From the NCBI GenBank assembly GCA_017590115.1, contig JAGGNK010007559.1:124001-188000 (forward strand): 64,000 nucleotides of DNA, written 5' to 3'. The notes beneath the pieces are model-generated. The model searched no databases. It was not told the origin of the DNA and worked only from the letters and a program-made list of their open reading frames with translations. The position numbers and the translations under genes are program-made. Origin of the DNA: Montifringilla adamsi (Eukaryota > Chordata > Aves > Passeriformes > Passeridae). The first letter of the stretch is position 1; each line of letters starts with the position of its first letter. Positions 29,101-57,540 of the stretch are shown here, piece after piece.

Positions 29101-31400
29101 CCTCCCCTTGCAAAACTTAGCAACACTGTGCCGGACAAGTTCTGGGCAGATAATTACCAATCACCCCAAACTACTCTAACACACATCTCACAGTGGCAGC
29201 TTCTACATTACCACTTAAGAGTGACTGTGCTAGTTAAAACTGCCTTTGCCAAAAGAACAAGGTTCTTTCCAACTGTTTTTGGTCATGTAAAGAAAACAGG
29301 ATTTACACTGCATGAGGAACCTGTCATGGCCTACCACTGGCACTTCCTTAACAAAAAGGAGCTGCACAAGTTCATTAAATCCATACGAATGGGCCCCTCT
29401 GATCATGTCTTAGACACACCAACATGCTACACATTCCACAAAACTTCATCCACTGAATGACCTTGGTGGTCACAGGGAATCACTGACAATTCATTGCATG
29501 TGTGTCACTATTTCCCCATTTATTACATGGGAAATTACATAGAAATTTAAGGTAAGAATCATTTTTACTGGGGGAGAGTGCTTATGAATGCTTATGACCT
29601 AGAACTATATCCACACTGTGTTGTATTCTGTGGGGTTTGAGACTGGCAGGCAGTTAGGACTGAAGGAGGTGTTGGACAATGTCTAGAAGAAACGTGCACA
29701 GACAGCCCTGACTCCCATCTACAAGATCCAAAAGCAACTGCAGCTTCTTTCACAGGCTAAGGAGAGAGTTACATGCCAGTAATTCTGCACAAAGCATCCA
29801 CGATGCCAGTGTAATAAAAGAGAAATGCTCAATCACTCCCAAAGAGGTTGCAAGCACTTTTGTCTGGGGGGATGCCAACGTTCCAGAATGGCCTCGGGCC
29901 ACAGCCAGAGCTGGAAACTGCTGCGGCCACCCTGTGGGCCCCTTGTGGCTGCCGAGGGATGTGTGATGCTGCTGAAGTCCAGAGACTCCAGTCAGCTCAA
30001 GACATCACTGACCACCAAGGAGTCCTGGAGCAGAAATCCTCCAGCAAGGGACAGATACAAATAATTAAAATAAAAATCCCGAAAGCAGGAGCACAGCCAG
30101 CCACCTGGCATGGTGCGCTGCACTGGGATGCAAAACCATCTCCTAAAGAGCAGAGTGTAACAACTTTTCCTTATAAATAGTATCACTGGCGCATCTGGGG
30201 AAGAAAGCAAGAATGTTTGAGTAACATTTTAGGAGTGAAAAGCTTTCCTTCAGCACAAACAGACAGCACAACAGTACTTTCCCTGCATTTCTTATAAGGA
30301 TGTACAGCAATTTACCCAAGGACTCAGCTTGCCTTTCTCACTACACTGGCCATCAGCCATGCTCCACACTAAGTTCTCCCTCAAAAATGGGAGAATTTTT
30401 CCATGCCAAATGCAACCAAGGACCTCACAGAAACTACTGCTTCCATTTTCAGCACCTAAGTAATGAAAAGCATGGAAAGCCAGGAGAGACCACTGTTGCT
30501 ACAGGAATTTTTCTGTTCGAATGTTCCTTCAAACTGCACTTTCTTTACATCCAAGCTACATCTCCAACCAGATCAGAAAGCAAAACACAATTGCCTATGA
30601 AATATCATGAAGCTTAGCAAAAAATCAATGGCTCGAGATCAAAATACCTCAAACCCAACTTTAACACAAAATTCCAAATACTCAGAAGTTTTTTAATCCT
30701 GCTGTTTAATGCACTAGATATAACAACTTATTTTTTAAAAAAAAAGTATGAACACATTAAAAGTAACATCTGTAGTCACTTGCCAGACCAGTCAGGGCTG
30801 GATCAAAATTCTCAGCTTGCCTTATGGATTAGATGAATACAAGGTTGCAGTGACTTCAGAAAATTCAGTGCATTTCTCTTTTCATGAACACAAGAAGAAC
30901 ACACACACACACACACACTGGGCTGCCACCTTTAACCCCTTTATAAAAAGAAAAGCAGAATAACTGCACCTGGAGAGTGGGCACTAGACTGACTCTTTTT
31001 AGGGCTTCCACAAGACTTGAGTGGTGTTTTATGGCATTTATCCATTCTACCCAAAAAACTGTTGCACATGTGGGGAAACCATGACACACCAAGGCAGTAA
31101 GACTGGGCAAGCAGCAATATTTGCATGAAGTAGAGATTTACTGCTATGATAACACTGGACCCTAAAGCCAGGTCACACACAAGAGGGAAACACATCAGGA
31201 AACAGTTCTTTGAAAACAGAGACCAGAGAGAGAGAGAACCTGGCTGCAGGTAAACACAAAACCCTAAAATAAAGGCCTGTGACTGAATGCATGGAAGCAA
31301 TGCCATGTTTTCTGGTACAGGTGAAAATTTTCCAAGAGTTTCTCAAAGGAAATCTCCTCCCCCATCAGAACTCTAGCTCCATAATTGAGAGCAATGCACT
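26120..31400. other. 5.3-kb stretch between convergent DUS1L and GPS1 without coding genes
   Basis: No spliced coding exon, conserved protein motif or mobile element was recognised on either strand; the longest ORFs (about 110 codons) match nothing I know. Features seen: a (AC)10 tract at 30899-30918 and TTTATT hexamers usable on the minus strand (for example near 27826). Plus-strand composition is A- and C-rich from about 26.6 kb, like the introns of the minus-strand GPS1 gene and unlike DUS1L introns. The interval may therefore be transcribed leftward. Confidence 0.5.
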
Positions 31401-31406
31401 TGTAAG

Positions 31407-31412
31407 TTTATT
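31407..31412 (-). terminator. Candidate GPS1 polyadenylation signal
   Basis: TTTATT on the plus strand (AATAAA on the minus) about 445 nt past the GPS1 stop codon. It is the nearest canonical hexamer I found. Strand composition hints that transcription may run further, so this may not be the only site used. Confidence 0.45.
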
Positions 31413-31855
31413 TGGAAAACAGAAAGCTCAGCATTGCTCAAAACTGAGGCAATACTTTCAGGCCAGCAAAATTCATCTTATATTGTGCCTGTCCATTCAA
31501 CTAACTATTTTTGCAGCTTTGAAACAAGAAAACTATTAGCAGCTGAAAAACTCTCAACTCAGCATCTGCATGGATAACCTGACAGCTCTTTATGGAGTGG
31601 TGGAAGGAGAGTGAAGGTTTTCTACCAAAACTGAAATGATGACCCATTTGCAGGGATGCTGTTTTTAAAAAGAATTTCTTTTCAAGGAGAATTGAAGTTA
31701 CTGGAATATTCTTATTATCCACCACCAACCCTGACTCTCTCAGTCCGAGCAAGAAGTGAGGGAGATAGGGACGGTTTGTGAAGCTCAGCAGTTAGTGGGT
31801 GAGACACTGGGTACAGTCCCGAGGGACCATTTCTTTTGGTAGTGCACGAAGTTTT

Positions 31856-40871
<9,016 letters not shown>

Positions 40872-41076
40872 CCTCCCCTCACGCCGCCGCTTCCGGCCGC
40901 CCGCCCCTCCCGCCCCGCTTCCGTTTCCGGGCCGCGCGTCGCGGCGAGGCCGCGGCCGGCAGGTGAAACTCTTAAAGGGGCCGCGGCCCCGCCCGGCCCC
41001 GCGGCGGCGGCGGCGGCTCGACGACCTCCGGGCGCTCCCTCCGCGGGGCCGCCGCCACCTCCCGGAGTGCGGGGCC

Positions 41077-41124
41077 ATGAGGGGGCCGCACCCTGCGGCG
41101 GGGGCCCGCGGGGCTGCAGCATGA
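41077..41124 (+). other. uORF of 15 codons overlapping the RFNG start codon
   Basis: ATG at 41077 opens a frame that ends with TGA at 41122-41124. The stop overlaps the RFNG ATG (41121-41123) in an ATGA arrangement. It would regulate RFNG translation only if the transcript begins upstream of 41077, which I cannot confirm. Confidence 0.55.
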
Positions 41125-44100
41125 GCGCTCCTTGCCTGGGGCTGCGCAGGGCCGGGGTCCTGCTGTCCCTGGGCGCCGCCGCCCTCCTGCTGCTGCTGCT
41201 GCCGCGGGGGCAGCGCCCCGCCGCGCCCCCGCCGGCTCGGCCCGAGCGCCGGGCGGCGGAGGCCTCGCGGGCGGCTCGCAGCTTGCGCGGAGGGGCCGCC
41301 TCGGCAGCGCGGCCAGGGAGAGCCTGGAGCTGAAGGACATCTTCATTGCCGTGAAGACCACGAGGAAATACCACAAGAGCCGGCTGGACTTGCTCCTCCA
41401 AACCTGGATCTCCCAGGCGAAGGGACAGGTGAGAGACTGCCAGGGGCAGCCCGAGCCTCGGCCCCGCGCTGTCCAGGACAGCTACGGCACTCTCACGGAG
41501 TTTTCCTTTCTTGTGTTAAAAGAGGCTTTCTTTGTAAGGCTTGAAAAGTCGTTTTGTATAAACGGTTGGTGTGAACATGCTTCCAAAAGAGCTCGTTGCT
41601 GATTAGGCCAGTTACCTGCAGTATGGCATCGGTAGTCCAACCAGACACAGCTTGCTGATTTTTGTATGTCTTAGAAAGTGCTTTCATGATAGTGAAAGAT
41701 TCCTGGTGATGATGCATCTAAGCCGATATTTTGGACTTACGTTTTTTCTGTAGAACATAAGATTTGTTCCCTTGTTTCAGAATTTCAGTCGGTTCAAGTA
41801 TATTAATGGGATTTTATCCAGCAGCTGGAACAAGACTGTCACTTCCCACCCTGACTTGCATTCTTTCTTCTTTACCTGCTTGGCAGCTGTGGATGATTCC
41901 TAGCCAGAGAGAGGAGGTAGTACCAAAAAAGACCAAAATCCTTTCTGTCTGGAAATCAGTTGTCTGTACCGTGAGACAAGGAGGGTAAAATACAGCCTGC
42001 TTTATTGAAAGCACAGTTTGTAATGAAAAAATGTAACAAATAAGGCAGGGGTTGAAGTTGCTGGAGGTCTCTGTGCCCCTACTCCCTCCGCCATTCCAGT
42101 GGCTACTGTGAAACAAACTATCAAGAGAGATGAAACATTCTGAATTCTAACTGAAACTGAGCACATTTAAAATTAGAATCTGAAGTTGTTAAATGTGGAC
42201 ACACTGCTTTTGTCTCCCACAGACGTTTATATTCACGGACTGGGAGGATCGGGAGCTGCGCCTGAAAGCGGGTGAGCTGTGTAGCAGCATAGGTGCACGC
42301 TGTCTGTTGTAACTGAGTTTTGTTTCTTTCATACTCTCTATAGAAGTCTTTATTTCGTGCCGTACAAGCAATTAGGGAAGTTAAGATGGAGAAATTAGAG
42401 AAAATTTCTTTCTACTTGCCACCTGGACAAGATGCCTGGAACTTCCAAAATACTGGGTTCACTTTTGCACCCCTTTTTTTCTTGTTAGTAAGCTTATGTG
42501 ATCCAAAGTCATAGTAGGTATTTCTTTCACACACATCTCATGACACAAAACCTCGCTTGTTTTAATGCAGTCAGGATTTTATGACCTCTGCAGCTCACAG
42601 GCCAGATGGGTAACCTGTGAGACCTGCCTATCCTGCAGTTTCTTCTCCATGCATGTGCACCTCAAATGTGCAATATTAGTGCCAAATGTGCGCTCCTTTT
42701 GTAGTCTTTTTTTGACTACACATGCTCCTCAGACCTGAAAGGGCTGATCTTTGTTCTTCTAGGGGATCATATGATCAACACCAACTGTTCTGCTGTCCAT
42801 ACCCGGCAAGCTCTCTGCTGCAAGATGTCTGTGGAATATGATAAATTCCTGGAATCTGGGCAAAAGTAAGTGAAACACATTGTTCTGATTGACTTTGTTT
42901 CTTCCAGTTCTGTTCTTACAGGAAACTTGAGTAACCATCTCTGTTCCAGTAAGGAATGTAGTGTTAGCTAAAATGTAGGGATGAGTGCAGGAAAAGGAAC
43001 ACAGCATGAAGCAGTGTTTATAAAAAAGCATCATCTGAAAGGTGGAAAAGATTATAATCCAAGGAGGTTATTTATTTCAGCCTCTTTGCAGACTTAACAT
43101 CTGTGGATGCTTTCATCTTTCCTATTCTGTAATTTGGGACAATAAGAAATGCTTTCTGCTCCAAGCCTGAAAGACTATGACTCAGTTGTAAACCTATAAC
43201 TCATTTCTTTGTCCCTATAACTTCTTGCTTTATTTTGTTTGAAGATGGTTTTGCCATGTGGACGATGACAACTACGTGAACCCTCGGACTCTGCTACATC
43301 TCCTGTCTGCCTTCTCACACAGCCAGGATGTGTATGTGGGGCGACCGAGTCTGGACCATCCCATCGAAGCAGCTGACCATGTCCAAAGTGATGGATCAGT
43401 AAGCAAACTTCAGTTTGTCTGAGAGACATCCCAGTCTTCTAAGCCTCTAAAACCTTGGCAATTCATAGGATTCCCCCACAAACCCAAGTGATTTAATCTG
43501 CAAGAAATGAACCTGGTGATGGTCATTTTCAGAGGTGGGATGCTAGGTTAAATGCACCTTCAGTCTGATGTTGTATGCACATGGATGCACAATGGAGGTT
43601 GTCTCCTGGATGGCTGTTTTTTTCTGTTCCTTTACTCACATAGGCTGTGATCTCCTTCACACTGAGCTTAGCAGGGCCTCCCCACCTTGACTCTTACTTT
43701 TCCTTTAGTGGCTTTGGCAGCAGTGTTCCTTATTTTAGGACTTGGGAGTTTGGGTGGAAGTTCAAGGGGTTTTTTATTTGTTTTGGGTGCAGTGTCACAC
43801 ACATTGTCATCATCTTGAACCAACTTCCCATGGGTGACAAAAGCTTGCTGGATAGATAAAGCATTTCCAATATAAGTGGCTACTAGGTTTCCAGATTTCC
43901 AATATAAGTGGTTACTAGGTTTCCAAACTCCCAATATAAGTGGTTACTAGGTTTCCAAATTCCCAATACAAGTGGTTACTAGGTTTCCAAGAACCCGAAG
44001 CAAACACATCTCAATCACAAGATACATGTGCTAAGGAAAAAAACCTAACCAGGTCGCCAGCACTGGCAGGTCTCTTTAAAGATGTATCAATCCACTGGCC

Positions 44101-46565
44101 AGAAGGTCATTTATAAAACAGCTTGTTAGGGAAGACTGCCCAACAAAATATTCTCCTTGGTCATGGAGCCAATATATATATGGACCACCTTTGACATCCT
44201 CAGTAACACTGAGCTGGCTGTGACCCTTGGTTAAAATGAATAGGGGACAGATGTAATTGGATGGAAGTGGGACTATCATTTTCCATTTCATGTGTGCTAC
44301 CTCCTTTATGCTAATTTGATGGCTCACCTGCTATCTGTTTCAAGATAGTTTCATTTAAGAGAACAGCTAGCTGCTCTCAGCAGCCTAAACAAATAGGGAT
44401 TCATCTGTAGCCTTGTTCTGACTCAGATGTAATATGTGATATCAAACAGAACCTTGAGTTCCCTGCCCAGCCAAATGCTAAAAGCTCATTATCAGTAACT
44501 GCTGTGTGTTTTTAATTTTTGCTCTTCAGAAGACAACCGTGAAGTTCTGGTTTGCCACAGGTGGAGCTGGGTTCTGTATCAGCCGAGGTCTTGCTCTGAA
44601 GATGAGTCCCTGGGCCAGGTAAGCATTGTTCCTAGCTGAGCTCCATCAGTACATGTTTGGCAGGTTTTAAAACACATTTTGGCTTGTCTCCTATGCTCTC
44701 TGCCACAGCCTGGGCAATTTCATTAGTACTGCAGAAAGAGTACGACTTCCTGACGACTGCACTATTGGCTACATCATCGAAGGGCTGCTGGAGGTAAAGC
44801 TGCTGCACAGCCCATTGTTCCATTCCCACCTGGAAAACCTGCAGAGGCTGCAAGGCGAGTCTGTGCTGCAGCAGGTAGGGCTATGCCTCATGGCCTGTTC
44901 TTATAGTTACACCTCAGTCTGATCAGAAAGAATACACTGTGTAGACTCAGCACCCTTCAGCAAAGAAGGATATCTGCAGACTCACTCGGAGCTGGGTCCT
45001 GCTCAGTTCCTTCATTTAGGTGAAAAGCACACTTTCACCCTAGGCACCTAGGTCATAGAGCTGTCCCCTCCTTTGGGTACAGATTCTGCTACATGAAGCC
45101 TTGGTAGGGTGTACCCCATCTCCTCCTAAACCCTGATTTTTTGCATGTAGCAGTAGCAGAAAGTGTAGAAGTTTACTAAGTAGTGTTCCTGGTTTTGCCT
45201 AACCAGGCAAAGTCTCAGTCTTAATTCATGCTGTTCAGAAAGGCAGCTATATAAGTACTTGACATAATTAAATGTTTGAGCATTTTAAAGAACAATTTGT
45301 ATGAATCTCAAGAAACTTAAAGTTGCTTCTGAAAAGCCAAGTTGCTTTTTAATTGCTGGGAAACATTTTACCTCCCTGTCAGCAGATGGAGCCACAAGGC
45401 CATCCAGCAGTGTTGCCTGCATCATACTTCTTAGCACCATAAATAAACAGGAGTGTGGTTTTGCCCCTGCATGCTGGGTGGTTCTGTTTTTCTGGCAATT
45501 GTATTAGGCAGCAGAAATGTGTGCTTGGGGCCAAATTCCACCGTGATGTTTTCTCCCTTCATGTTAGTGAATTTGACTGTAACAACAGTCCAACAACTGA
45601 CCATTGTTTCACTGGTCATCTTTGGTTCCATGAGACAGCTAACCCAAAACCCAGGAAATGTACAATTATAAAGAAAATGTAAGTCTTCTGGTACCTGATA
45701 CCTGAAAAATTCTTAATGCAGTGCTTGTGTGGAGGAAGCTGGGTTTCCAAAGATCTAAATTTTGTTTTAGATTTGAAACATGACACTCCTTTCCATGCTA
45801 CTTAATATGCAAATATTTTTTTCCCCTGTGCTAAAATATTGCTATTGCAGACTTCAGGCAATGTCTGGTAAGGCTGAACATGTTATTTAGTGAAGGTACA
45901 AACAGTAGCAGAATTAATATCCTTACAAAGCTTACAGTTGAAGCTCATCTTGTCCTTCAGGGCAGTGCAATTTTCAGACCTTCTGTGTATTCTCCCATGT
46001 TGCCCTTAGTGCCATTCAGTGCCAGCGTTCCTTATGTCAGAACTAATTGCTGTCCTCCAAATGTGATCCGTGTTCAGATTAGACAGCATCTTTGGAGACT
46101 CTCTTGGTACCTCATTAATAAGCCTGCTATCTCCACTCTGGTTTTCTGCACTAGTGTTACAAGTTTTGAATATTTACTTGTTTTTACAGGTAACCCTGAG
46201 TTACGGTGACCCTGAGAACAAACACAATGTTGTGAGTGTGGGAGGAGTGTTTGGCCTTCAGCAAGATCCAACCCGGTTAGTGTCCACTTCCCAAACAAAA
46301 TCTCCCTACCTTGTTCATGTTTGTCATCTGTGAGATGATCTGACCCACTAATGGGGTTATTTTCTCATGTCAGCTCATTACTGTGCCAAAAGCAGGTAGA
46401 CCCACCCCTGCTCCATCAGACTGCTGCACATTCAATGCTAGTGTGTTCCATGTATGGAGAATTCCAATCTAATGCTGTCTTTTTTTTTTTTAATACAGAT
46501 TTAAATCTGTCCATTGTCTGCTTTATCCTGACACTATTTGGTGCCCTGCTAAGAAGATGTCATAA
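41121..46565 (+). CDS. RFNG: Radical fringe beta-1,3-N-acetylglucosaminyltransferase (exon 1 frame-disrupted here)
   Basis: Golgi type II enzyme that adds GlcNAc to O-fucose on Notch EGF repeats. Coding exons: 41121-41428, 42223-42271, 42763-42865, 43245-43398, 44530-44618, 44709-44874, 46190-46275, 46499-46565 (TAA 46563-46565). The N-terminus [12 protein letters not shown] plus a Leu-rich signal anchor fits avian RFNG. The Pro/Arg/Ala-rich stem then leads to [14 protein letters not shown] in a different frame. Total coding length is 1022 nt, one short of a multiple of three, so exon 1 carries a net one-base loss between about 41221 and 41330. Downstream is intact: metal-binding [43 protein letters not shown] and [11 protein letters not shown]. 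The frameshift is more likely a sequence or assembly error in GC-rich DNA than a real lesion. Confidence 0.93.
43865..43992 (+). repeat. 32-bp tandem repeat, four copies, in RFNG intron 4
   Basis: Copies start at 43865, 43897, 43929 and 43961. The shared core is CCAATATAAGTGGTTACTAG followed by GTTTCC, with a few substitutions between copies. It is a minisatellite-like array. Confidence 0.93.
44875..46189 (+). other. RFNG intron 6, nothing coding recognised
   Basis: About 1.3 kb, T-rich on the sense strand. Short ORFs in two frames near 45453-45682 look like chance because they match no family I know and lack splice context. Confidence 0.5.
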
Positions 46566-48975
46566 TTCTTGATCAGCCACTGACACCTGTGTCTTAGCTA
46601 GTTCGCATAAGGCAGGAGTTGGGAGTTTTTTGGTGGTTTTATTCTTCTTCTGGGAGACAACCAGTGGTATCTACAAAGGAGGTAGACAGACTGTTTAGAA
46701 AAGCAATAAGGTGTGGTTTGTTCAGCTGCAGCCTGGGACATTCCAAGAAGAATCTTTGTTCTTTTGTCTAGGGGCTCTTTCATAAGACGACCACAGTTCT
46801 GTGTGTATGAGTCACTTTATACTTTCATCTGATGTCATGTGAACCTGTGCTTGGGCACCATCTGAGGCAAATGCAGTACTGGGAGTGAGTGTTTTTACTA
46901 CCCTTAGGGGTTATTAGAAGCCACTGTATTGAAGCTGGAGTGCTAGAGCAGACTGTAGTCCCCATGGTGACAAGAGAGGGGAAGTTTTCACTCATCCTTC
47001 TTGGGAACAGAATTATTTAAGAGCTTCTGTGGCCTGACAGATTAAAATTGCAGCTGGCTAGAATACAGAAATCCTGGAATCACTAGGGTAAACAAGGCTG
47101 AAAGCCTTTGTCATGAGAAAACCCTGCGTGAGGGTAAGCTTACTCAAGACTAGATGAGTTGCTTACAATGTACATTCTTCCCTGTCATCCATGTGTGCCT
47201 CCTGTGGAGGTAATTGTCAGACCTGGCTCGCATGCCAACTGAATTGCAATGGTTGATGATTATGATCTATTCCCTTGATATTTGATACTGAAAAAATATA
47301 TGCCTGACAAGATGGTAATTGTTCCTCCCACTTGGCTGGTAGTTGGTCCCATGAGCTGGAGAAGCTTGTCCTGGCAAAACACACCCTGTTTCTGAAGCAG
47401 TGTGAGAGGGGAGAAATGCTAGATAGCTGCAATGCACCGAGGAGAGTTTTGATGGTATCATTTGAGGACCTTTTATTGTATGACCATGGTTACTCCAGCT
47501 TCTTCAGATAATCTTTAGATTACCATAAAGTCGAGATCAGTGTTTGTTTTTACTCAATATTTCAACAAGTAGTTCATGCAGTCACTAAAAGGAGATGGCA
47601 CACTCACAAGCAGAAGTTCCGTGCTCCAGCAGTATCATCTGCTGCTGCTTTTTAAAGAAAGTAAACTTAGTTTTTAAAGGGGAAGGAATGGGGCTCCATA
47701 TGTTTACTTTTTTGTTAGCCCAGACTTTGGTCATGTCCAAACCCTACCTGGCCTGAAGAATACCTCCAAAAATATGCCTTTGCAAAATCACTGTTTACTC
47801 TTATAAAAAAATACTTGCTGGTTTAGTGCTAGAGTTTGAGGCCAAATTAAGGGAAGAATAATAGAATGCCATTGTATGATCTGGAGCTGTGATTATTGGC
47901 TTGGTTGTGGATCTAGCAGAGGTTTCAGGTTTCTAAATGGCTGCACTCAGCTGTACTGTGGGGTTCACCTAGAGTTATTTAACTTCCTGGCAAAAGCCTG
48001 TAGTGTATTCAAATATGCCACTTAGCACAGGGGCCAGCCTCCTCAAATATACCGTGTTCCCTGCATTTTAACCAACCTTTCAGTGTTTACCTCAGTACAT
48101 TGTCCTCTTTGCATGGTTTTAGGTAGTTCTACTGAGGAACAAGCAAGCTGACTGCTACTTACTACACTCCTGCAGCTCATTCTTGTATTTTTCCTTTCTA
48201 TCATGTGTACTAAGGTACACATGAGGTATGGAAATAAGAAAGCTGCAGGGAGCTGGATCAAAGCCCAGCTAGCACACTGGCTGCTCCACAATGGGCTGTC
48301 AGTGTTACAGGTGTGGCTGTCACAGAAAACAGAGGAGGATTTGTGGCATAGTAGGTTCTACCTCCTTATTAGATCTTCTGCTAACTAGAATTGAGGCATC
48401 CTGTGGTTTAATTATTTGTCATTAATAGTTCTGGAGATTCCTGGTATCCATATATTTTTTAAAAATGCTTGTTAGGTTCTTGGTTTTAAAGTCCTGTAGC
48501 AAAAAACTGTGAAACTTCATGAGTTCTTGAGGTGATTTTGTCTTCAAGCACTGTTTCTGAACTCTTCTGTTGGAAATCTTCTTCCCCTTCCACTGGAAGC
48601 ACCCTTTTGTAAGATGACAGAGACCAAGCAAGGACTGGGCAGTAATTGTCGCAAACTGCAGTTAAAAAAACCACAACACTTTATAGTGATGGCAGCAAGA
48701 GTAAATGGTAGAAGTTCCACACTGTGGTCACTGGTCACACTAGGTATGCCAAAGAGGCAAGTGCCCTCAAAGCTGGGAGGGTGTTTATGGTACTTAAAAA
48801 GGACCATGTTCTCCTGCAGGGCAACAGGAAACTGTTCAGTGTGTTCAGGCTTGTTCCAAGGTTTCTTGTGTCGAGAATGCAGTAAGCTGTGTGGATCTAT
48901 CAGGATGCAGCTTTTTTATCAAACTACTTTTTCATACATAAAGTGATTCTATAAAATAAATATTTAAATATGTCA
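46566..48975 (+). other. RFNG: RFNG 3'UTR, probable extent
   Basis: From the stop codon to an AATAAA at 48955-48960, about 2.4 kb of T-rich sequence with no recognised gene or repeat. The extent is inferred from the hexamer; earlier non-canonical sites could be used. Confidence 0.5.
48955..48960 (+). terminator. Candidate RFNG polyadenylation signal AATAAA
   Basis: Canonical hexamer followed by a T/GT-rich stretch (48979-48995). It is the first clear one found on the plus strand after the RFNG stop codon. Confidence 0.5.
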
Positions 48976-49369
48976 AATGCTGTGTTTGTCATATTTCTTA
49001 ACATGTGCTCTGTGTCAAAAATGGACCATAAACCTGCTAATCTAGAAAACTATGTCCTCCTGTCAGGCTCATGTGATGCCACGGGCCAAAAAGCAAGTAA
49101 GCTCAATGACTGGGATGTGGAGAACAGAGATGAATGAGAAGAATCCTTGCAGCTGCTTCTTAACAGAGTACAATCAAAGAATCGAGATAATGAGGATTTT
49201 AATTGTCATCTTCAGCAGCAACTTCGAGGGGGCAGATCTGGCAGATCTTTTTCATCAGACACTAAAAAGCCTGTTTTCCTGTGCTCGCTGAAATGATACG
49301 TCAGTCACGAGTGAGAGCCACGAAATTTCACGTCTCTGTCTTGCTGGATGAGCCTGGAGCCAGCTTGGT

Positions 49370-52591
<3,222 letters not shown>

Positions 52592-52751
52592 GATGACACC
52601 TGCATTTCACACCTGGCCTCAATTTTCATATGAATACTGCCTAGATGTAAACTGGATAGAAAACAATGACTCACTTCTTGCTGAAAGGGCAGCAGGGCTG
52701 AAGACTGTATTAGAAGTGAGGCAGAAAATCAGCTTTGCAAGGCTGCTATAT

Positions 52752-52757
52752 AATAAA
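52752..52757 (+). terminator. DCXR polyadenylation signal AATAAA
   Basis: Canonical hexamer about 160 nt past the DCXR stop codon. A second AATAAA at 53156-53161 could serve as a distal site. Confidence 0.65.
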
Positions 52758-52783
52758 GCTCACATACACCTTCATGGAGAATG

Positions 52784-52789
52784 TTTATT
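52784..52789 (-). terminator. Candidate RAC3 polyadenylation signal
   Basis: TTTATT on the plus strand (AATAAA on the minus) about 930 nt past the RAC3 stop. No other canonical minus-strand hexamer was seen between it and the stop codon. It would place RAC3 and DCXR 3' ends almost back to back. Confidence 0.5.
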
Positions 52790-53722
52790 GCACCAAATAA
52801 GGTTTTATCTTGTCACTCTACATGATGATTAGAAATTGGACCTCTCTTCCAACCCTGTTCCCCCCCCCACAACCCTTCAGAAGCTCTCCCTGTTCCAACC
52901 AAATCCACAGAGTCTGTCTGCATTTTCAGTGGGAAGGGAAAGAAGTTAGCTTCTTTTGTTGTCTTTAGTAGAAAAAAAAAAAAAATAGAGGCAACAATCC
53001 CAGCCCTGCTCTGCAGAGACTGGACCTTGGGGGGAGGCCCTGCTAAAGACTAATGGGGGGGAGCAGCACCATGCTGTCCTAGGGTGTGTACACACAAAAA
53101 GGCAAATGCATTGATTGCACAGAGCTGTTTCACTCACAGAGTTTGGCTAGTACCCAATAAAGCACCTAATGATTCGTTTTTCAGCTTCTCATTTACTTTG
53201 ACCCCTTCCAGGGCTGGTTATGATTTCTTTTAACAGTCTCAGGAACATTCTGCTAGAGCACCAGTTTGTTAGCCACAGCAGGCTGGGCAAGGAGACCCTA
53301 CCATCCTTCCCAGCTCTTCTTGTCTTTCAGCACCATTGAAATCAGCTCCCTCCCCACTCCCACCAGGATGTTAACCACCTGTTTCACCTGCAGGTTGAAA
53401 ACAGGTGTTTCCGGAACAGGATGGATGTCTCAGCCCTTTCCACTTGGAGTTCAGGAGAGCCAAAACAGCTTGTTGCCTGAAGGAGCTACCTTGCCTTCCC
53501 CGCTGTACCTCCCCTGGGGGCTGTATAGTCCCCAGCTGGTCTCCTGTCCCCACTGCCCCTTCACATCAACACTGACGTTAAATCAAAGAGACATTTAAAA
53601 AACACTGACTTCGTACATGATGAAGGGCCCTACACATCCCAGCCCCCTTCAGAAACACCCAGCTTAATATGCAATCTGTCACAGGATGACAGCATGCTGA
53701 GCCAACACCAAGGCCACAGCCC

Positions 53723-57539
<3,817 letters not shown>

Positions 57540-57540
<1 letters not shown>

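Noticed and set aside
29128..29460. 110-codon plus-strand ORF in the DUS1L-GPS1 gap
   Set aside because: No domain, no splice context, and ordinary for chance given its length and base composition.
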